Assembly: GCA_918026815.1 (NCBI GenBank)
Contig: CAKJVC010000143.1
Span: 434,001 to 498,000 of the forward strand
DNA: 64,000 nucleotides
Origin: Chalara sp. BL73
Taxonomy: Eukaryota > Ascomycota > Leotiomycetes > Helotiales
Direction of reading: 5' to 3'
The position numbers and the translations under genes are program-made. The notes beneath the pieces are model-generated. The model did not search any database. It was given only the letters and a program-made list of their open reading frames with translations, and had not been told where the DNA came from. Positions 32,761-47,324 of this stretch are shown here, one piece after another. How positions within the stretch are numbered: position 1 is the stretch's first letter; each line of letters starts with the position of its first letter.

Positions 32761-33564
32761 ATGCCAAAGTGTGAGTTTTACCTTTCCAAATGCTGATCCT
32801 TTACTAATCCTGCAATAGTCTTCTGTAAGTACGATTCGCGCACCCACGGCAGCAAGGACTGCTCCATAACTATACAACCTTTCCCAGAAGTCTCAATGCT
32901 TACAGAACTATGTACAGGTGACTACTGCGATGTCTACCTCACGCATGACTCGATGAGCGTGCGAAAAGCTCACAACAGTGGTCGTAACCACCTACGAAAT
33001 GTTGTCGACTACTACCAACGTATATTCGCCTCTTTTCCAATTTGAAGCTACAATAACTAATACTTGATTGCAGAAATCGGACACGAGAAAGCGCAGTCAG
33101 TCATCGACTCGATCACCAACTCATATGCGGCGGAAGGACAATCATCTTCGAACCCGATGCTGGGCAAGAACCCTGGGGTAAACCCTATGATCCCACCACC
33201 ATTTCCCTTTCCTGGAGGCGTTCCACCACCACCATTTGGTATGCCTGGCATGCCAGGCATGATACCTCGTAAGTCTTTCCCTCCTAATTGCTTAGAAATA
33301 ACGTTCATCTGACGTGCGTCAGCACCTGGCGGGCGAGGAATGCCACCAATGCCACCCTTCCCCGGCGGTCCAGGACTTCCGGCTGGACTTCCCTTCCCAC
33401 CACCAGGCGGTCTTCCTTTCCCTCCTCCAGGTGGATTGCCTCCAAACTTCCAGTTCCCTCCTCTACCCGGTGGAGCTGGGTTCCCTGCCGGCGCGCCACC
33501 ACCAGGATTCCCGCCTCCAGGTCAGTTTGATCAGAACAATAACCAGGGTAGCGATAGGCGATAG
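32761..33564 (+). CDS. yhc1: U1 small nuclear ribonucleoprotein C (U1-C), with 6-nt micro-exon
   Basis: Splicing factor of the U1 snRNP that stabilises 5' splice site pairing. Five exons in phase: 32761-32770, 32819-32824 (6 nt), 32918-33019, 33074-33268 and 33323-33564, giving 184 residues. Translation [17 protein letters not shown], then [13 protein letters not shown] and [13 protein letters not shown], is the U1-C zinc finger. The micro-exon encodes most of the Phe-Phe before the first zinc Cys. It has a branch-like ACTAAT and acceptor AATAG upstream and a GTAAGT donor after it. Without it the reading frame is kept but both residues are lost. The C-terminal two-thirds is Pro/Gly/Met-rich (GMPGMPG, FPPPGG repeats), as usual for fungal U1-C. 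Confidence 0.93.
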
Positions 33565-34675
33565 TTGGAAGCTGCAAAATCGTTGAGTGTAGGTATGGAG
33601 TGAAAACAAATATCGCGTCGAGCAAAGAGAAGACATTCTGAAGAGAGTGGAGGGATTGATACCTACCTTGAACAACAGGCGTTCGGGGGCATGGCGTTAG
33701 CGAGAAGCCGAATGAATAATGGCTTAAAAGCATCATAGCCTGTATATTAAGCATTAAAAGAACCATGACATGGGCTTTTCAGTAACCACAACCTTCTTTA
33801 TTTCCATTTCTTATATAGGAGTTCTTTGACAAGCCTACGCCACTGTCTGCGTCGCAGACCTTTGATCTTATGCTCTGCAGTACTATGCACAAACATCACA
33901 ATGAAGTTGTTCTTTGGAAATAGGGCAGCATTACTCGAAGAGCTTTATATCAAAACAAAGGGGAATCCTATGAGCGAAAGCCAAGGTGTAGGTCATGGAT
34001 TGGGTGGTTAGAGTACCTTGAAGTACGCGTTCTCCTGTTACATATCCTGCACGTTTGCACTTTTAAAGAATCAGTTTTCAACAGCACTAGCTTCTCATCT
34101 TCTAGATTGAAATCAGAATCATCACAATAGCAGCAACACTTGTCACTTAATATCGCAGTAAAGCGGTAAAAGCAAGAGAGACAAGTCAGCTAAGGCGACA
34201 TCCTCTGTATTTAATGATAGTGCACGACGTGCCTCCCATATTTTTTTTTGGGAAAAAAAGGTGAGAGCTCATAACTATCATACAAGAGAGAACCGAGACG
34301 CATCTCTTTAACGATTATGAGATCATCCAGAGAATCTCCCCTCGGCCCATTCGCCATAACGTCCTCAGATCATTGCCAATATAAAGCAATCCATTGAGAA
34401 GCCCCTCACGAGCTCCTTCCGGGTATTCAACCGACCTTAGTAAAACTCCATGCTCGTAAAATCCGCCATGCTAAACAGTTGCCCGGTTTCTCTCTTTCAT
34501 AATACCCTCCAGATGCAGATTAAACCATGCCATTACCATTTGTGAAAATAAAATCCGTTGCAGTTCCCAACCCTATATTCCGTTTATTTTCGTCTCGTAT
34601 TTCGTCACCGGCCAGTTGTTAAAACCACTTAATTTTGCAAATCATAGAAGAGAAGTAGCTTTGAGAGGATAGAGC
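33565..34675. other. Convergent intergenic region, U1-C / SNF1
   Basis: About 1.1 kb, 3' to 3'. A T-run followed by an A-run near 34240-34260 and AT-rich sequence; no ORF with support. Confidence 0.55.
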
Positions 34676-37285
<2,610 letters not shown>

Positions 37286-40200
37286 ATCTGCAATCTTCGT
37301 CTGGTTTGTATGTGTGTGGTGATTCGAGAACTGGACTTGCAAGTCCGTATGGTCGTGGAGAAATTAAGGTTTAGCCTTTACCCCACGTCGAGTTATGGAG
37401 CTAGCTCCCACGAATTCTAATCCTTGGAGAACAGGCTGGTAATGCCGGTAGATTTATTGGACCTGGTAGAGTTGCTAAAAGCTGTGATCATTCCTCGCTA
37501 CTTTGATCTTGTATAGAACGCCCACTCGAGGTGCTTTGTTGTTGGTGATATAAAATAGTGCTTCGGAGCCCTGGCAATCTGGTGACGATGTTGTTGAATC
37601 GCCAGCTTTTAGCGCTGCGGCCCGAACACTGACCGGACCAATCAAGAGGCTGGTAACCTCTCTATTGAAGAATTGACTTGCCCCTGACAGCTTTTCTAGA
37701 ATAGCATTTGTCTTTTCTTAAGTTGCTTTTTCTACTTAATCTAGCCAGCCTTGATATCTGCCTCCATATCCCCATCCTTCTATATAAATGCCAATGATTC
37801 GAACGCCCGAGATTCGGACGGCGACATGCCTGATGGCCAAACCAAAGACTGACCTAATTTACCAAGTTTTTATCAATCACAGTAACGGGGCGGAGCACCA
37901 AGATACAAAGGAATGGATCTGGGGGTACTCCACACACACTCTTCTCGATGGCAACACGATTTCTCAGTCGCCAGTGTTCCAAATCGAGTCCGCTAGGATT
38001 TTAAGATATGGAAGCCTTTACAAATATTAGTCTCCGTCAGGTGCGGAACAAGTTTTACCGTAGTTGTGGTGAACATGGGTTCGGAGGATTCTAGTCACCT
38101 CGTGATTGTTGGTAACTTTCACGCTGCCAACCCTGTAAACTAAGTCCGCCAGTACATTGATATGATGCAAGCTCAATAAAGTTCAGTTTCAATAAGGTGC
38201 GGACCGAGTTCTGCGGCAGTAGAGACTGGGACGCCTTTACAAGGACCAGATTATGCAAAGCGATGTTAGTTAAACTTACACCTCCAGCTTTTCAGATCGC
38301 GTCCGCCAGTACGGCAATATGATGCAAATTCATTAAAGATAACTTTTAATCAGGCGCGAACTAAGTTTTTCTGTGGTAGGGGTTGGAACTTCTTTTGCAG
38401 AGCTTTAGCCACTTATGATGTTTGGTAATTTTGAAAACCCCAGCCTTTCCGATCACACCCGCATGTACATAAATGAGGAAAAGGTTTTGTAAAGATATAC
38501 GAGAAGCAGGTGCGGAGCGAGCACAAGAGAGCAAGTTTTGCAGCAATGTTTCTGGTCACAGCGCTGAGGATGTGGACAAACTTCTCTTGGGTTTGGATAT
38601 ACCTCGCTGGTGGCTGTCCTGTATAGCCGAGAATCTGCAGCTACACCAAACTTCACAAAAATGAGATTAAAGCACAGTCCTGGCTGAGATTGGACAGCAG
38701 CAGATACCTCTAACACGTCTCTAGTGACAGCATGTTAATTCCACAATGCCACGTTTCCACAACTAACTCTCATCTGCCTTAGCCCCGTCTAGTCGAGTCC
38801 GCCAGCACATAACCATGAATCTCGCCTTACAAAGACCAATAAACACCAGGTGCAGAACGAAATTAGCCGCGATACTTACTTTTGACTCCATTATCTTTAA
38901 TATGTTGTTATATCCTAAATTGAAGCAATGGGATCTCATCTCGCCTTCGCCATCCGCTTCCCATGAAGCTTGAGAGTATTAAGTATAAAGAACATAACCT
39001 TTCACTTTCCAAAAGCAACAACATTGTTTCTAACAGTCTCACATCATACTCCTAAATCACATAAAATTTCTCGAATTTTCTACATCTACACATCAAGCTC
39101 ATCCATGCTCAACCTTGTTGCCACCGGACCACTATTACAAAACCAATCACTACCCCGATGCAAACCCATCCAAGCCTATCTATATCCCGGCTCCCTAAGA
39201 CTACATCACATCCGAACAATCGCCCTATAGCCATACAAAACCATCTATCCCATACACCAACCTGTGTCTCATCTAACCTTCAACGTAGGAAACGCAAAAA
39301 GCTTCCTCATCAGCCCTCCATACAACCTACAAACCAGACCCATCCACCTACCCCACCATCCCATTCAACCCCTCCACCAAACCAAACCAACCAGCAACCA
39401 AAAGCAAAGGGAACCAAGAGCGAGAATAACAAAAAGAAATGAAATATAGTTCCACAAAACCCAACCAAAAGCACCGGGCCCTGCAAACCGCTGAAAACCA
39501 TGTTGAGTCCCGCCAACGGCAGAGGTATGAAAACGTCCCTCGCAAGACGGACGCCAGACAGGCAGATTTACCAGAGGATGATACGGCAAACTAGATACCA
39601 AACAAACGCCTCTCTCCAACCGCCACCGCCGCGATAGGACGATCCTGAGCGTTTGATGCGCAACGTCCCTATATGCCACCCGTGCGCGCCGCAACCAGGA
39701 AAAGCACGGCAGGCGGGTCTCGGGATTGCGACTAAAGGGAAGTATTCGCACGTGGTAAAAAAAAAAAAAGAGTCACGCACGATATCCAAGGGTTCACGCG
39801 CAGTCTTCGCATGCGCAGCGCAAGCCGTGGGGGTCCGTAAAAGTGAAATGTTTGGAGCCAGGCTTGGACGTTTACACGGGAGCTTGCCTGGCATTATCTT
39901 TATGTAGGAAAACGCGTCGTGGCATTTTGGTGAAACGATGTTATCTTTTTCGGGCCGGCAGAGGAAGCGTAGCTTGCTATTAAGCATTTATGATGAGAGT
40001 GTTCTGTTTCGTGTGGAGCTGTTGATGAACTACCACCTTTGGAACCTTGCCTAGGTTCAATCAGGATTTGCTTTGATTTGGAATTTGGGGATCGTGCGAT
40101 GTATAAACCACAGTCTTGATATAACGAACTTTTAAGGATAAAGTAGCCAACACAAAGGAATCATTAGTTTTGTTTTTATTTCGCTAAATATGCACATTCT

Positions 40201-40334
40201 CATCCACTGAAGATGAGATTTCCACCCGTAAATTCAAGATTTTTGGTATCAAATCCAACGCCTTGCTCAACTTTCCAGCCCATATAAAGACATTCTCCAA
40301 TTAAAAATTATTCGCAAATATTGAAACAATTTTC
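37286..40334. other. Gene-poor intergenic region with repeat array
   Basis: About 3 kb. The central part holds the repeat array annotated at 37986-38870. Overlapping short frames around 39150-39990 on both strands arise from C/A-rich sequence (39150-39440, one strand rich in CC and AA) and show no protein features. The short frame at 37788-38030 overlaps the array. Confidence 0.5.
37986..38870. repeat. Degenerate tandem repeat, unit roughly 155-160 bp
   Basis: A recurring block starts with a TCCGCCAGTA-like core at 37988, 38145, 38302 and 38457 (weak), and again near 38797. About 50 bp after each core comes a GGTGCGGA-like segment (near 38040, 38196, 38352, 38509 and 38850). Spacing between the first four cores is about 154-159 bp, and between the fourth and the last about two units, suggesting one badly decayed copy. 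Copies B and C share TCCGCCAGTAC, then ATATGATGCAA, then AATAAAG or ATTAAAG. No coding frame runs through the units. Confidence 0.6.
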
Positions 40335-42306
40335 TTAAACCGTATCCTCGCCGGTCTTCTTCTCAATTGGAATAGCGGCCCCTTCCTCCTCTTCGCTTGG
40401 TGCGACCATCGGCTTTGTCGGAGCAAAGTGACTACGCTCTCTGATCTTGCGGCCATACTTGTAGAAGGCGATCGGGATAGGCACTAACAAGACTGCAACA
40501 CACCCCAGGAGTGTGCCAGCCCACTCGACGCCTAGAGACTGGAACATATAAATGGAAAACATAGGAAAGCCAGCACCTGCCAAGCTTCGAAGGAATGTGT
40601 TTGCTGCGATAGCCGAGGCTGCGAACATAAGATAGGCGTCCACAAGGTAATTGAGAGACTGGAGGAAAATAGATAAAAGACCGAATCCAGTTAAGAGGCC
40701 TGAAAGTGTTGGGACGATCCAGTGGATGTCAGCTCTGTAACCTGACCAGCCAAACCAAAAGAGACCACCTGCAAATGCGGTACCGCCAATGATCACAGGC
40801 GGGAGACGCCACTCGGGGATGGGGATGCCATTGTTGGCAGCTAGCTTTTTGTTGTAGCTGGTTTGAGTCAAAGCGATATACAAACCCGCTAACAACATTC
40901 CAATAACCATGCCAAAATATGGAAGACCTCCAACGCCGGCCGACATGCCGTGGATCTGTTGGAACACAATTGGGTAGGCTGTAAGAAAGAGGTACAGAAG
41001 CCCATAGATGAAGGCCATGTAAATCGATAACAGGAATACTATCGGCTCCGTGAAAAGCAGACGCATTGGTCGAGAGAAGTTCTTGGTGATGAGCTCGCGG
41101 AAGTCAACCTCAATTTCCTCTTGTTTGGCATGGATGCCCCAGTTCTTGGTTCTTCTGCGGAGTTCAGCGGCTTTAGAAATTAGAATTACTGGTGGATATG
41201 TCTCTTCGAGGAAGAGGAAGTTGACAAAGAATGACACAAAGCCCATGATGGCGACAATCCTGATGAGGCATTAGCTATCATGTAAGATTAAGCTGGGAAG
41301 ATTCCTACCATTCAGTCCATCTCCATCCAAGGTAACTCTCTACAATAAAACCTCCAATAAACGGTGCGAGAAGGGGACCAGTAAAAACAGTCATGGAGAA
41401 AACAGTGATGGCTAATCCTCGAGTTCTGTTGTCAAACATATCTGAAAAGACGGCGGCAACGACGGCAAGAGGGCAGGCTCCGAAAATACCTCCCCACAGT
41501 CTGCATAACAATACAGTCTGAAGATCCTTCCCAGCCGCAACGGCAACTTGAAAAATTGAGAATCCAAACATGGAGACGACTAAGGGCATTCGTCGACCTC
41601 TCAGCTCACTCAGAGGCGCCCAGAAGAGCGGTCCAAGGGCAAATCCAAGGACGTAGAAGGCCAAGCCGAGAAGGCCAACCTCGGTGCTGACATGATATTC
41701 GGCAGCGATGGCTCGTGTCGCAGTGGAGAAGATACTGGAGGTGAAGGCTGATACGAGGGTTGTGTACCCCAGCATTACAGCCGTCCAGAACTTCTTTTTC
41801 ATCGGCCAATTCTGCAACGAACCTTAGATGTTGATCATAAAACAAGCAATCCATCCATGTCAGACAAACAAATAGACAAGAATACTAACCTGTGCGTGTA
41901 GAGGATCATTTGGGCCCTCAAATTCGACGACATATTCCTCTTGATCTGGTAGGGGTGGAGGATATGGCTTGCCCATTCCCATTTCAGGCAGTGGCCGCCT
42001 GCTTTCTCTGCTCTTGGCCGTGAGGGTTCTGCCCACGGTTCCTTGATGTTGGCTTCTGCTGGTCTGTATACGTTCTAATTCCGTAGGGTGACGCTCGAGA
42101 TCTCGCTGTGTCGATATGCGGCTGATACCTCCGGTCTCTCGTAGTCTCGCCGAGCCCTCGGATGAGGAAGTTGAGCTGCTGGAAGCAGTTGGAATCCGCT
42201 CAATCTCATTGCTGGGTCTCGTATGCGGTGCAGTGGCCCCATTGTAGGAGAATGCGCGTTGAGCATCTTCCTCATCCCGCTCTGTCCTTAAATCTTCGGA
42301 ATTCAT
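40335..42306 (-). CDS. MFS transporter, DHA1 drug/polyamine-type
   Basis: Plasma-membrane proton antiporter of the major facilitator superfamily. Exons are 41890-42306, 41309-41811 and 40335-41259 (614 residues, in phase). A 139-residue hydrophilic, Ser-rich N-terminus comes first (HTRPSNEIERIP, PTELERIQTSRS, YVVEFEGPNDPLHAQ). Membrane segments start near NWPMKKKFWTAVMLGYTTLV. Motifs: LGPLFWAPLSELRGRRMPL (motif A region of 12-TM DHA1 porters), RLWGGIFGACPLAVV, and GFIVESYLGWRWTEW at the splice. FLEETYPPVIL marks the central loop. Family members export fluconazole, polyamines or toxins; the substrate here cannot be named. Confidence 0.93.
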
Positions 42307-45300
42307 CTTGGTGGTGCTACACGGGTGTCCAGTATCAAGTGATATGGCCCAAAGGAGAAATCAATTGAGAATGAATTGAGAGCGGCATGGAAGGGCAAGA
42401 AGAGACTTTTTATTATGATGGTGACGGCTTTTATTTGGACGCCACTGCAGATAAGCTTTACAGAAACCGCTATGACCGAGGCACACCTAGTCCCCACTTA
42501 GGTAATCAGGGTGCGTTCGAATTCTGTCGGTGCCGAGCGGTTTGATTCGTCAGGTATGACAAGTTTTCTTCATCATCCCTGAAGAAGATCTAGAAACGAG
42601 CCTGCAAAGCTCGACTCGGGATTGCTTAGCTGCCCGTATACTGTAGTTGAGTAGCAACGGCCCACCACATTTGGGTCGACTCCGTAGGGCCTGGTGAGAA
42701 TGCAATTTGAGCTGCATCCAGGACCCAACCCGTCAATTTCTGAAATGGACATAATGTAGAAGACGGTTTGTGGTAATTCAAGAAGTAAAATCCAGTGTGA
42801 ATTGCGCTATCACTATAGAAAGAGGGGGGATGTTTGTGTCATGGAGTGGCATTTGACCTATGACGAATGTGGCGTTTAGCTTTTCCTCACACACACACTC
42901 TCTCTCTGTTTGCCCCGTGCAGAAAATGCAAACCCAAAAAAAATAAAAGATAAAAAAAAATAAACCCCCCACTCCACCCCTTTCCTCTCTCTCTCTCTCT
43001 CTCTCTCGGCCCTTCCGTTACAGCGAAACATATTTACTTCTAAAACACCGGACCACAATAATTTCATAACTCACCCAGGATGCTCATCTCCCGATACCCG
43101 TTTCTTTTTAAATCCGCTTCCCGGGCTCCCTTAAACTCCATTTTTAAAAGGGGCAACTGCGCGTCGCGACGCTTCTAGCGTCGACCCGAACTCCAGCATA
43201 TTGGATATGGCTTGATAATCAAGATGCGTCATTCCATCACCGTTGGCTGTCTCGAGATCCTCGGTATTCGCGATACGGCAGTGTTAACGTCAAGGCTGCA
43301 TATAGTATATATGGTGATGGATGACATAATTACTAATCGCTATTTCTCGGCGAGGACCATCCGGCCAAGGTCGAAATAACATGGCCATCTTCGAGTCGAA
43401 CACGTACTTCATGTTTGCGAGAGCACGATTTCAATTCTAAAACATTTCGCTACGCTCATTCCTCCTTCTGCTCTGGGATAGAGATATCTGGACCTTCTCT
43501 GCGCTAGGTAACCTTTCGCTGGAGGCGCTCATGATATTTTAATAGTGTTGAATCCAGCAAATATAGGACACAGATTTTTGCAGTTATGCCTTTGGATGAA
43601 AATGAGGAAGCTGTAAAGTGGATTTACTCCCTAAGATAGATGCAGCTTTTTTGACTGACGGCTGGCATATCCCAGTTCCATGCTTTTCTATTCTGGCTAG
43701 CATCTATAGCTGTCTGTAAATTTGTAACATGCAATCGATCAATGCTTTCATACAACCAGCATTAAATTCGGATACTCCTGCAAGCGCACTGGAGTCCCTT
43801 AATACATGCGCCTACTCACGAGCTGGAATGGTATATCTTGGTCGGGACAGCAGTCGCTGAAAGGTGTCATTGACCAGTCCAGAAGCATCTACGGGAATCT
43901 AGACGGCAGACTTAGTCTCACATTATCACTGTGTCCGGCTCCTCGAGAGGTCTCGGATTCTGATCGGACAGGCTTTTGACATTGAAGAAGATCTCCATGC
44001 GTAATTATATTCAAACTTGCTGAGGACGTAGGAACATGTCTACATCTTTATTTTGAACCAGATAAAAAAATCCTACGCAGTGATTGGAAGAGTTGCGTCC
44101 CTCTGCGTCTATTTGGTTGAATCACATGGAACCTATCGGAAACCATTCCCTTGGTAACACTGGCAGATTAGGTGTAATTGATATTTTGTTTTACTCTCCA
44201 ATCTCCTTCGCGCCTCGGTTGAAAACATGAGGTTGAATCTTTCCATGAATCGCCTAGGTCTTTGGTCAGAGCAACGCGGTGTTATGTGTATTTTAGCAGA
44301 AATCAGGTACCATTAAGCCCGATACATAAGTCCACTGTTGCTACAATCCATAAAATTATGGCATCTCCCGTTTAAGGATGAAAATTTTGGAAAATGAACT
44401 TGGTGACAAGATCCAAGTACTATAGCTCTCACATTTTTTTTCCTAATGTGACAAGTCCCAAACAATTGATTCCGAAAGTGACTTATGCTCAAGCTTGACA
44501 CTCCATACCAGCAAGCAACAGCTGCTCTTTTCGTCTCTGTACTTCATGATGCAGCTACTCCGGAAATAGGCATACTAGAAGGTCGTGTATTACATGTACC
44601 CATAGAATACTCTTAGGACTACCTTCGCTCTCATCGAATGATCCGTTGAGGACCGTCAGACTGACGACAAATTCTGATGTAAAATCTAAGTCTTTTTGTT
44701 CTGAATCGAGATGGTACATTCTAATTCTCAGTTCCTTAGGGCATTCAAATCAACTCCTTTCTAGTCAACCAAGGCTCTCTAGGCAATGTGTCAGGCCATT
44801 CTTGCTGTGAATCTATTTTTAGATGATCAACTCTGCGGAAAAGCATGGCTCAAAATCTATCACAAGGACAAAAGCACTTCGGACATCAGATTCCAGGTAC
44901 GTAATTTGAGCCGAATACACCCCGATGATATTCAACTACTAGTGTACGTCTTGTTTTTGTCTTGTCTGCCTACTTACCCGCCGAGTCTAAAAGACGCACA
45001 GAGAGAATTACTACTGCATTTTGCCGCATCATTGTCGATATCGCGATTCCCACTTCCGCGTTTATGCCCCATGTAGGCATTTTGACTCGAGGAAGAGTCG
45101 GGGAATTTCCCATCACATTGCATACATCACGTATCTGTCGTCACACTGGCCCACAGCCGCTGAACGGGGGAAGAGGCAAGCATGCTCGATAGAAGCTTCC
45201 CGGATAGTTTCTTGGGGCTAAGCTTTTCTCTTGCCTGCATGCTGTCATCCGAAGTGTGTACTACAACTGTATCCGAATGGGGAAAGTGGTCCATGCTTGC

Positions 45301-46403
45301 GACGTTCATATGAGCCTCGATATCCTTGATATGTCTTATTCGTCAAACCTATGAGCTGAGCTATAGGCTTATACAGCCATCGTTATATGGCAAGAATCGA
45401 TCATCCCGTTTCTCCATGCCGATACATCTTCCCTGCTCTGCACCACGATTCGTACAACCCCAAATACATGAGATTTCATGGCTGGCTATCACCAGTGCCA
45501 TGGATGGAGCCGGTCCAAGGCGATCTTGTCAATTTTCCCTGTAGAGAATGCTGCGAGACCTGTCATCTGCATCGGGGTGGGTAGTATCTCTACCAGCATT
45601 ATCGCCTGTTCGGATTGATCCGCGTAGCATTCATCAGCTCTTGCGGTAACTCTACAGTGGCACCAATTATTCGTGGCATTTGGTTCTATCGATATCACAT
45701 CGTGATCGCCGTGCAAGGGAACTTGATTGGGCCGATGTTTGCTGCCAGCCTGGTGATGGTTGCTGATGGGGGGCAGAAGCGAGGATTGCCAACCAGGATT
45801 CCAGGCTTCCGATAGGCTGGCGCTTGCTAGGATTTAGTCGCCAGCCCCTCGAAGCGGGTTAGCTCCCGTATCTGCATTTACAGCTATGGATGTGCATTAT
45901 CATTGGAGGCACGAGTACAAGTCCCGGCGCGTACGCAACTGTAAAATGCAAAGTCAGCTGCACTCTAGACATTCTGGCCAATAGAGCACGATTAGAGGCT
46001 TTGCAAGTGCATACTATTCCAATCAGCCCTGGTCACCGAGTGAGCCTTCCCCTCATCACCACTTTGAATGCTCTCAATTCCGGTCTGCTAGGCCACTCTG
46101 GCTGACCACCCATAAAGGGCTGGGAAATCCCAACTTGAGATTCCCCTCTTCTCTCCTTCAGCAAGCAGTCAATCTTCGAGAGCTAGTCCCTTCTATAATC
46201 GTTGTCCCTTTTTTTGTTTTACGCCGACCTTTTGAGCTGTGCTCACCCTAATACCACTCTTCCTTACATTCTAATATTCAGTTGCTGGTCAACAACCTAA
46301 TTTTTACCACATAATCCACTGAACCAATCCTCAAGAACTAGCTCTTCTTGCTCGAACAAATTGCATCAATTTTCGACCACTTGCAGTAAATAAGCCGTAC
46401 ATC
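42307..46403. other. Gene-poor intergenic region (about 4.1 kb)
   Basis: No coding region with support. Simple repeats: CA-like and CT-like dinucleotides at about 42890-42908, an A-rich tract at 42937-42960 and CT dinucleotides at about 42986-43008. The frames from 44786 to 46105 show no family motif and switch strand, so I do not call them. The last kilobase probably contains the promoter of the CBM48 gene. Confidence 0.5.
42890..43008. repeat. Simple repeats: CA and CT dinucleotides with A-tracts
   Basis: Short CA and CT repeats sit around two oligo-A runs and a longer CT repeat near 42986-43008. Typical microsatellite sequence; no coding value. Confidence 0.85.
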
Positions 46404-47324
46404 ATGTCTGCCGTTCAATTGTCATTTGCTTTGCGCACTTCTTCCGGTGTCAAGACCGTCCATCTTCTTGGCTCTTGGGACAACTACGAGGGACAGCTCC
46501 CACTCTCCAAGGACAAGTCTTCCTCAAAATCCGGCGGATGGAAAGGTACATTCAAATTCCAGGGCACAATCCTCCAACCTGGACAGAGATACTGGTACTA
46601 CTACATCATTGATGGCTACCATGTCTCCCACGACCCCGGACAAGCCTCCACCACCGAACCCACCACAGGACGTGTCTTGAACATTCTTGATGTTCCCCAT
46701 GAGCGATCTAGCAAGTCCTCCTCATCCAAGTCCAGCAGCAGCTCGTCAAGACACTCCTCAGAGAAGAGCTCCTCCAAGCATTCCTCTTCCTCATCCAAGC
46801 ACTCTTCATCTTCGTCTAAGCACTCCTCATCTTCGTCCAAGCACTCATCATCCCGCCGCGAATCTCGCCGCGACTCTCACTTAACAGTCGACATCCCCAA
46901 AGGTCGTCCGTTGTCCGTCTCACAAATCAAGTCGCCAAAGCCAGTCACTCCACACGCAACCAAGAACATCATCAACTACGATGCCCCAACTGTCGAGGAG
47001 CTGACGTCCCGCTTCGGCGCCACGGAATTCTATGACGACTACGGCTACGAGCTCTCCAACAGCCCACCATCGTCTGTCGGCTCAAGTCTCTCCAGCCGCT
47101 CAGACTCGCCGAGCTCGGCCTCGTCGCTCTCAGGCTACAGCTCTGGCGGTTCGGCCTGCTCGTGCGAACGCTACGGTATCACACGCAGCGGTGATCGCGT
47201 CAAGCTCGACTGCGGCGGTGCCCGTTGCGGCTACAGCGACGAGTCATCCTGCTGCTCCTCTGAGGATGATGAGGAGTATATCCCATCCAGCTCGCGCCGC
47301 CACGGGATCGTCGTCCGTCGATGA
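46404..47324 (+). CDS. CBM48/AMPK-beta-like glycogen-binding domain protein, Ser-rich
   Basis: A single 306-residue exon. Residues 1-95 form a CBM48-type beta-sandwich: VKTVHLLGSWDNYEGQLPL, GGWKGTFKF, RYWYYYIIDGYHVSHDP, matching the glycogen-binding fold of AMPK beta subunits and yeast Crp1/Mdg1. Residues ~100-150 are Ser/Lys-rich with four near-perfect KHSSSSS repeats. The centre has a motif NIINYDAPTVEELTSRFG. The last ~60 residues carry a Cys cluster (ACSCERYGI, LDCGGARCGY, SSCCSSED). Carbohydrate or AMPK-related binding is inferred from the fold. It lies 9 kb from SNF1 without obvious linkage. Confidence 0.85.
   Translation: MSAVQLSFALRTSSGVKTVHLLGSWDNYEGQLPLSKDKSSSKSGGWKGTFKFQGTILQPGQRYWYYYIIDGYHVSHDPGQASTTEPTTGRVLNILDVPHERSSKSSSSKSSSSSSRHSSEKSSSKHSSSSSKHSSSSSKHSSSSSKHSSSRRESRRDSHLTVDIPKGRPLSVSQIKSPKPVTPHATKNIINYDAPTVEELTSRFGATEFYDDYGYELSNSPPSSVGSSLSSRSDSPSSASSLSGYSSGGSACSCERYGITRSGDRVKLDCGGARCGYSDESSCCSSEDDEEYIPSSSRRHGIVVRR
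46755..46855 (+). repeat. Internal 21-bp coding repeat (KHSSSSS), about four copies
   Basis: Within the CBM48-like gene the segment encoding KHSSSSS recurs four times with few synonymous changes. Such Ser-rich arrays usually vary in copy number between strains. Confidence 0.8.

Noticed and set aside
37286..37342. N-terminal extension of SNF1 in frame upstream of the chosen start
   Set aside because: It would begin with TTG, not ATG; the first in-frame ATG is at 37285.
39150..39990. Several overlapping frames on both strands rich in Pro, Thr or Trp/Gly
   Set aside because: They come from a C/A-rich tract and have no conserved motif, start context or splice support.
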